Part shown: positions 59,192 through 64,000 of the stretch, piece by piece
Numbering within the stretch: the first letter of the stretch is position 1
Layout: each line of letters opens with the position of its first letter
From: Ga0077560 sp046330395
GTDB taxonomy: Bacteria; Actinomycetota; Thermoleophilia; Miltoncostaeales; Miltoncostaeaceae
Assembly: GCA_046330395.1 (NCBI GenBank)
Contig: JAXLSS010000004.1
Location: 62,001 to 126,000, forward strand
Length of the DNA stretch: 64,000 bases
Direction: 5' to 3'
Notes under the pieces: model-generated
Seen by the model: only the letters and a program-made list of their open reading frames with translations
Told to the model about the DNA's origin: nothing
Database searches by the model: none
Translations under genes and position numbers: made by a program

Positions 59192-60616
59192 CTACGCCTG
59201 CACCGGCACCGACACGAGCTGCTTGAGCTCGGCCGCCACGGCGGTGAGCGACTGCTTGGCGTCGCCGAACAGCATGCTGGTCTTGGGGTCGACGAACAGC
59301 GGGTTGTCCACCCCGGCGTACCCCTGTGCCATGGAGCGCTTCAGCACCACCACCTGCCGCGCCTGGTCCACGTCCAGGATGGGCATGCCGAACAGCGGGC
59401 TCTGCGGGTTGCTGCGGGCGTCCGGGTTGGCCACGTCGTTGGCGCCGATCAGCACCGCCACATCGGTGCGGGCGAACTCCTGGTTGATGTCGTCCATCTC
59501 CACCAGCTGCTCGTAGGGCACCTCCGCCTCGGCCAGCAGCACGTTCATGTGGCCCGGCATGCGGCCCGCCACGGGGTGGATGGCGTACTTGACCTGCACG
59601 CCGTCGGCCTCAAGCCACTTGGTCATCTCGCGCAGCGCGTGCTGGGCCTGGCTGGCGGCCAGCCCGTACCCGGGCACGATCACCACCTGGCTGGCGTAGG
59701 CCAGCAGGATGGCCACGTCCGCCGGGCTGGTGGCGCGCACGGTGCCACCGGTGGTGGTGGGGGCCGCGCCGCCGTCGCCGCCGAAGCCGCCCGCCACGAT
59801 CGACGAGATCGAGCGGTTCATGGCGGTGGCCATCTCGCGGGTGAGCAGCGTGCCCGAGGCGCCCACGATCATGCCCGCCACGATGAGGCTGGTGTTGTTC
59901 AGCGCCAGGCCCGCCGCGGCGGCCGACAGGCCGGTGAGGGCGTTGAGGATGGAGATCACCACGGGCATGTCGGCCCCGCCGATGGGCAGCACGCCCAGCA
60001 GCCCGAGCACGCCGGACACCAGCAGGATCCCCAGGAACAGGGGTTCCGCGTGCGACCCGGCCACGATTCCGGCGGCGGCCGCGAGGGCGACCAGGCCGAG
60101 GGCGCCGTTGATGGGTCCCCGCATCCGGCCGAGGCCCAGGGGCTGGCCGGGGAGGATCTCCTGCAGCTTGCCGAACGCCACCAGCGATCCCCAGAAGGAG
60201 ACCGAGCCGGCGATGGCCGCGAACACGCTGAAGGCCGCCACGTAGCGCGCGGTGGTGTGGAAGCCGCCGGTGCTGCGGAACTCGACGTAGGCGATGAGGG
60301 CCACGGCACCGCCGCCCACGCCGTTGAACAGCGCGACCATCTGCGGCATCTGGGTCATCTTCACCACGCGCGCCGCCGGGACGGCCACGGCGGTGCCCAG
60401 GGCCACTCCCAGCACGATCAGCCAGGCGTTGCCGATGCTGGGCCGCAGCAGCGTGGCCAGGATGGCCAGCCCCATGCCCACCGCCGCCAGGCGGTTGCCG
60501 CGCACGGCCGTCTTGGGGCCGGTGAGCCCGGACAGGCCGTAGATGAACAGCGAGAAGCTGGCGATGGCCAGCAGGTCGCGGCTGTTGGAACCCGTGAGTG
60601 CGCCGGAGCCGATCAT
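59192..60616 (-). CDS. pntB: NAD(P) transhydrogenase subunit beta
   Basis: 474 residues. The N-terminal half has about nine transmembrane helices ('MVALFNGVGGGAVALIAYVEF', 'ADMPVVISILNALTGLSAA'). The C-terminal NADP(H)-binding domain has 'VVIVPGYGLAASQAQHAL', 'IHPVAGRMPGHMNVLLAEA', 'GANDVANP' and 'LKRSMAQGYAGVDNPLF'. It moves protons while transferring hydride between NADH and NADP. The ATG overlaps the stop of the alpha-2 gene. Confidence 0.97.
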   Translation of the reverse strand: MIGSGALTGSNSRDLLAIASFSLFIYGLSGLTGPKTAVRGNRLAAVGMGLAILATLLRPSIGNAWLIVLGVALGTAVAVPAARVVKMTQMPQMVALFNGVGGGAVALIAYVEFRSTGGFHTTARYVAAFSVFAAIAGSVSFWGSLVAFGKLQEILPGQPLGLGRMRGPINGALGLVALAAAAGIVAGSHAEPLFLGILLVSGVLGLLGVLPIGGADMPVVISILNALTGLSAAAAGLALNNTSLIVAGMIVGASGTLLTREMATAMNRSISSIVAGGFGGDGGAAPTTTGGTVRATSPADVAILLAYASQVVIVPGYGLAASQAQHALREMTKWLEADGVQVKYAIHPVAGRMPGHMNVLLAEAEVPYEQLVEMDDINQEFARTDVAVLIGANDVANPDARSNPQSPLFGMPILDVDQARQVVVLKRSMAQGYAGVDNPLFVDPKTSMLFGDAKQSLTAVAAELKQLVSVPVQA

Positions 60617-60936
60617 GACGGGGTGTCCTCCGTGCTCGGCGTGGCCGCATCGGGCGCGCGCTTCACCTTGAACATCTCCAGCATGCGGTCGGTCACCAGG
60701 AACCCGCCCACCACGTTGATGGTGCCGAACGCCACCGCCACCACCAGCAGGGCCTTGCTCAGCGCGCCGTGCGCCTCGTTGGTGGCCAAAAGCAGCATGC
60801 CGCCCAGGATCACGATGCCGTGGATGGCGTTGGTGCCCGACATCAGCGGGGTGTGCAGGGTGGCCGGCACCTTGGAGATCACGGCGAAGCCGATGAAGCC
60901 GGCCAGCACCAGGATGGCCAGGTTGTGCACGAGCAT
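60613..60936 (-). CDS. NAD(P) transhydrogenase subunit alpha, membrane part (alpha-2)
   Basis: 107 residues from ATG 60936. Three transmembrane helices carry the usual 'FIGFAVISKVPATLHTPLMSGTNAIHGIV' block. In this three-subunit layout the membrane portion of the alpha chain is separate from the NAD-binding portion. Overlaps of 3-4 bp with both neighbours tie the three genes together. Confidence 0.95.
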   Translation of the reverse strand: MLVHNLAILVLAGFIGFAVISKVPATLHTPLMSGTNAIHGIVILGGMLLLATNEAHGALSKALLVVAVAFGTINVVGGFLVTDRMLEMFKVKRAPDAATPSTEDTPS

Positions 60937-62090
60937 CAGATGACCGCCTTCTCGACCAGGGGGGTGGGGGCGTGCGCGGCGAGCGCCGGCCCGCGCGACA
61001 CGCACGCGGCCGCCAGCACCTCGTCGGCCAGGTCCAGGCGCAGCGCCGCGGGGGCGGTGTCCGGCTCCAGCATCAGGTCCAGCAGCGCCTGCACGTTGCG
61101 GGCGTACAGCTGGGAGGCGTGTTCGGGCAGGCTGGCGGCCAGCCGCAGCGGCGCCACGATGGTGACGCCCTCGTGCACCACCACCTCGCCCGGTCGGGAC
61201 AGCGCGCAGTTGCCGCCGCTGTCGGCGGCCAGGTCCACCACCACCGACCCGGGGCGCATGTGCGACACGGCCTCGGCGGTCACCAGCGTCGGCGCCGCGC
61301 GACCCGGCACCGCGGCCGTGGTGATCACCGCGTCGAACGTGCCGATGGCCTTGGTGAGCGCGGCCTGCTGTGCCTCGCGCTCGGCGTCGGTGAGGTCGCG
61401 GGCGTACCCGCCCTCACCGGCCGCGTCGATGCCGGCCACATCCAGCCAGTTGGCGCCCACGGACTTCACCTGGCCCGCGGCCTCCGGCCGCACGTCGTAG
61501 CCGGTGGTGCGGGCGCCCAGCCGGCGCGCCACCGCCAAGGCCTGCAGCCCGGCCACGCCCGCGCCCATCACCAGCACCCGCGCCGGCGGCACGGTGCCCG
61601 CGGCGGTGGTGAGCATGGGGAAGAAGCGGGTGAGGTGCTCGGCGGCCAGCAGCACGCCCCGGTAGCCGGCCACGGCGGCCTGCGAGCTCAGCGCGTCCAT
61701 CGACTGGGCGCGGCTGATGCGCGGCACCAGCTCCAGGGCGAACGCGGTGACGCCGGCGGCGGTGAGCGCCTCCAGCAGCTCGGGCGAGGTGGCGGGGGCC
61801 AGGAACCCGATGAGGACGGACCCGGCGCGCAGCCGGCCCACCTCCGCCACGCTGGGCGGCGCCACCTTCACCACCACGTCGGCGTCCCAGGCGCCGTCCA
61901 CATCGATGCTGGCACCGGCCGCCACGAAGGCGGCGTCGGTGATGGCCGCCCCGGCGCCGGCGCCGGGCTCCACCACCACCTGCACGCCCGTGGCCGCGAT
62001 GCGCCGCACCACGTCCGGCACGAGGGCCACGCGGCGCTCGCCCTCCGTGCGCTCGGTGACGACGCCGACGGTGAGGGGGTTCGCTGTCAT
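60936..62090 (-). CDS. pntA: NAD(P) transhydrogenase subunit alpha, NAD-binding part (alpha-1)
   Basis: 384 residues from ATG 62090. Alanine-dehydrogenase/PNT fold: 'ERTEGERRVALVPDVVRRI', 'LEALTAAGVTAFALELVPRISRAQSMDALSSQA', the NAD loop 'VLVMGAGVAGLQALAVARRLGARTTGYDVR', and 'AGEGGYARDL'. It binds NAD(H) in the cytoplasm and joins PntA2 and PntB. First gene of the operon. The promoter should lie in the long gap to its right. Confidence 0.96.
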   Translation of the reverse strand: MTANPLTVGVVTERTEGERRVALVPDVVRRIAATGVQVVVEPGAGAGAAITDAAFVAAGASIDVDGAWDADVVVKVAPPSVAEVGRLRAGSVLIGFLAPATSPELLEALTAAGVTAFALELVPRISRAQSMDALSSQAAVAGYRGVLLAAEHLTRFFPMLTTAAGTVPPARVLVMGAGVAGLQALAVARRLGARTTGYDVRPEAAGQVKSVGANWLDVAGIDAAGEGGYARDLTDAEREAQQAALTKAIGTFDAVITTAAVPGRAAPTLVTAEAVSHMRPGSVVVDLAADSGGNCALSRPGEVVVHEGVTIVAPLRLAASLPEHASQLYARNVQALLDLMLEPDTAPAALRLDLADEVLAAACVSRGPALAAHAPTPLVEKAVI

Positions 62091-62779
62091 TCCCGATGTC
62101 CTTCGTGGGTGGTCGCGCGGACGTGGGGACCCCTGCGGGGTCGGCGGCCGGAGGGGCCGGCCGCTGCGCGGGTGGGGTGCGTCGCGCCCGGGCGACGGTG
62201 GGCGGTGGCGGTGGGTGACGGTGCCCGCGCGCTCACGACGATCCGAGCGGCGTGGAGTCGGAACCGACCACCGGGCACTGCACCTGCGGGGCACGCTCAA
62301 ACATTGATCCGCGGTCCTCAAGACCGACCGCTCGACGCCTTTTCGCCACCGGACACGGGCGTGAGCTGGTCACAGATTTTACCGGTTCGCCCGTCGCCGT
62401 CTGGGCCGCGGACGTCCCGTCAGGCGCGCATTCGGCGCCGGGGCCCGGAAACCTGAGGCTGTGGGCCGCATCAGGGACGGTTTGCCGGTGTTCCGGATCG
62501 TTCCGGCCCCCATCACGCCGAATCCACCGCCCGGTTCCCCGGGCGGCGGGGGTGCGATCGTCACCCTCTGTCGGCAGCCGGAAGCGCGCCTGGCGGGGGT
62601 GGGACGGGCCTCATCGGCTTGAACCTCCCGAATCGTCGGATTCGCTTGTTGCGGATCGCCGCGGGAACCGAACTACTCTTCCGACTAGTGGACACGCGTT
62701 TCCCCGGGAATACGGTCGCGCTCACATCAGCATCGGGTCCCGGCGTCGACCGCGACCCCGACCACAAAGGCGTGTTCCC
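62091..62779. other. 689-bp intergenic region, no gene supported
   Basis: The region separates the divergent transhydrogenase operon and a secreted-protein gene. It must carry both promoters. The right half is visibly less GC-rich (around 62280-62400 and 62620-62700). A 6-bp stem inverted repeat, CGAATC with GATTCG, lies at 62629-62644. Open frames through here have no protein-like composition. I found no recognisable riboswitch. Confidence 0.6.
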
Positions 62780-63283
62780 ATGACCGCACGATCCATGCGA
62801 CGGCGGCTCCTCGCCGTTTCGGTCGCCGCCGGGGGTGCCCTCGGCCTCGCCAGCGGGGCCGTCACCGCCGCGCCCTCAGCGGACGTCCCCGTCACCGCCA
62901 ACGTCCCTCCGGTCCTCACCGTCACCGCCGGGCCCGGCGTGACATTCGCTACGGGTTCAACAACGTTCAGCAACTTCCCGGTCAAGGTGCTGTCCAACGA
63001 CCACTACTCGCTCGGTGCGTCCCGCGCCGATGCCGCCGCCCCGCTCCTCCCGCTGCCGCTCAGCATCCGCGTCGCCACGCTCCCGTCGGGTGCAGCCAGC
63101 GCCCTGACGGCCGGTGTGTGGAACTCCCTGGCGTCGCCGGTGACGCTCGGTGGTCGCAGCGCGAGCTGGACGTCCTCGACCGGAGACGATTGGCTGGTCG
63201 ACTTCCAGAACGACCTGGGCAGCTTCCCGCGGGCCGGCTCCTACGGCTCGATCGTGACGTTCACGGCGACCACCGTTTCGTGA
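62780..63283 (+). CDS. Secreted hypothetical beta-sandwich protein
   Basis: 167 residues from ATG 62780 with AAAGG upstream. Signal peptide 'RRRLLAVSVAAGGALGLASGAVTAA'. The mature part 'ADVPVTANVPPVLTVTAGPGVTFA' to 'GSYGSIVTFTATTVS' looks like a single beta-sandwich similar in style to WxL or spore-coat-like surface proteins, without a WxL motif. The stop overlaps the next gene (GTGA). Confidence 0.75.
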   Translation: MTARSMRRRLLAVSVAAGGALGLASGAVTAAPSADVPVTANVPPVLTVTAGPGVTFATGSTTFSNFPVKVLSNDHYSLGASRADAAAPLLPLPLSIRVATLPSGAASALTAGVWNSLASPVTLGGRSASWTSSTGDDWLVDFQNDLGSFPRAGSYGSIVTFTATTVS

Positions 63284-64000
63284 TCCGCGGCGGCCGCATC
63301 GGCCGGCACGTGATGAGGGCGGGGCTCGGCGCCGCCCTCATCGTGGCCGCCGCATGGAGTTCGGCCCTCGGCATCACCGTTTCGGTCACGCCGACCAACC
63401 TCGTGATCCTCGCTGGACAGTCGGGTGACCTGACGCTCACCAATCCCGATCAGGCCGCGGCCACGTACGACCTCCGGATCGGGAACTACGAGATCCGGCC
63501 CGACGGGTCGGTCAGGATCGATCCCAAGGAACCGCCGTCCAGGTCCGCGCGTGACTGGCTCAAGGTCAGCCCCACGACGGTGCAGCTCGCGGCCGGCGCG
63601 TCGACCACCCTGCACATCACCTCTCGGCGGGTCAGCACCGCGGCGCCGGGTGACCACCACGCGCTCGTGCTGATCAGCAGCCGGCCGGAGGCCACGCCCA
63701 GCGGCGTCGCGGTTCGGGCGCGCGTGGGTATCGGCGTCATCGTGCGCGTGCCGGGGGACATCATCCGGAAGGTCATCGCGGCTCGCCCGTACGTCGTCAC
63801 ATCGGCGGGCTCCCGGAGCGTGCGCGTCAAGCTGACGAATCGCGGCAATGTCAACGAGCGGTTCCTCACGGGCCAGATCCGCATGCAGGTGCTGCAGGGC
63901 CACCGCGTCATCGCCCGGCTGCGCGCGCGACCTCAGAGCATCCTCCCCGGCACGAGCGGCGTCATCTCCCTGCCGTACCGGGGCCGTGTGCACGGGCTTC
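63280..64000 (+). CDS. Secreted beta-rich protein, DUF916-like (runs off window)
   Basis: Open from GTG 63280 to the window end, at least 240 residues; ATG 63313 is an alternative start closer to the signal peptide 'MRAGLGAALIVAAAWSSALG'. The text 'SVTPTNLVILAGQSGDLTLTNPDQ', 'WLKVSPTTVQLAAGASTTLHI', 'GDHHALVLISSRPE' and 'SVRVKLTNRGNVNERF' is that of paired Ig-like domains of the DUF916 or pilus-chaperone style. Coupled to the secreted protein before it, it may be its surface partner. Confidence 0.75.
   Translation, partial: MIRGGRIGRHVMRAGLGAALIVAAAWSSALGITVSVTPTNLVILAGQSGDLTLTNPDQAAATYDLRIGNYEIRPDGSVRIDPKEPPSRSARDWLKVSPTTVQLAAGASTTLHITSRRVSTAAPGDHHALVLISSRPEATPSGVAVRARVGIGVIVRVPGDIIRKVIAARPYVVTSAGSRSVRVKLTNRGNVNERFLTGQIRMQVLQGHRVIARLRARPQSILPGTSGVISLPYRGRVHGL

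Noticed and set aside
62440..62640. Possible c-di-AMP (ydaO) or other riboswitch before the secreted protein
   Set aside because: A short CGCCGAATCC-like block next to a GC stem resembles the start of that motif, but the later conserved blocks are missing on both strands.
1..64000. CRISPR arrays, tRNA or rRNA genes
   Set aside because: No regularly spaced short repeats, no T-arm-like GGTTCGAATCC with matching cloverleaf, and no rRNA-like sequence found by reading.

Overview
The window is about 72 percent GC by eye and densely packed. GTG starts and 4-base GTGA/ATGA overlaps are common. Signal-peptide proteins, a lipobox protein, an F420-type LLM oxidoreductase, a TipAS-type MerR regulator and two-permease BMP nucleoside transport all point to an actinobacterium (Actinomycetota). 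A deep lineage such as Thermoleophilia is possible, but nothing here fixes the class. I saw no rRNA, tRNA, CRISPR array or insertion sequence.

Layout. 1-3.6 kb: the 3' part of a large repeat-built surface protein, interrupted by an in-frame TAA. 3.7-6.7 kb: a DUF937 protein, an MFS exporter and two small genes. 6.7-9.05 kb (minus): serB, a HipA-like kinase-fold gene and DUF3037. 9.1-27.3 kb: a nucleoside uptake and catabolism island. It holds purine nucleoside phosphorylase, a phosphopentose/hexose mutase, deoC, two aldehyde dehydrogenase-family genes, psuG with a PfkB kinase, a MerR-TipAS regulator, a carboxypeptidase, add, a HAD phosphatase, cdd, deoA, and a BMP lipoprotein with its ATPase and one fused double permease. 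Together these can import nucleosides, deaminate and phosphorolyse them, and feed (deoxy)ribose-1-P through the mutase and DeoC to acetaldehyde and acetate. 27.9-33.8 kb: prpE, a TetR gene beside a DrrAB-type exporter, a MocA oxidoreductase and a cupin. 33.9-39.7 kb: a radical SAM/SPASM enzyme, a secreted protein, and gcvP behind a tandem glycine riboswitch. 39.8-48.4 kb: small and secreted proteins, an eroded chemotaxis receptor, a papain-like peptidase, a polysaccharide deacetylase, an ArsR/SRPBCC pair and a cupredoxin. 48.5-54.6 kb: a very large kinase-STAND-WD40 protein and a small secreted/membrane gene pair. Two copies of the same inverted repeat lie in this block. 54.6-64 kb: small genes, an LLM oxidoreductase, an FHA and a cupin gene, an aldo/keto reductase, the three-gene proton-translocating transhydrogenase (pntA, pntA2, pntB), and a secreted pair at the right edge, the last cut by the window end.

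One pattern spans the window. At least seven otherwise well-conserved genes carry single-base frame disruptions (one of them two), one carries a nonsense codon, and one is a clear multi-lesion remnant. Most disruptions sit in or near G/C runs, which suggests uncorrected assembly indels. The chemotaxis-receptor remnant looks like real decay.
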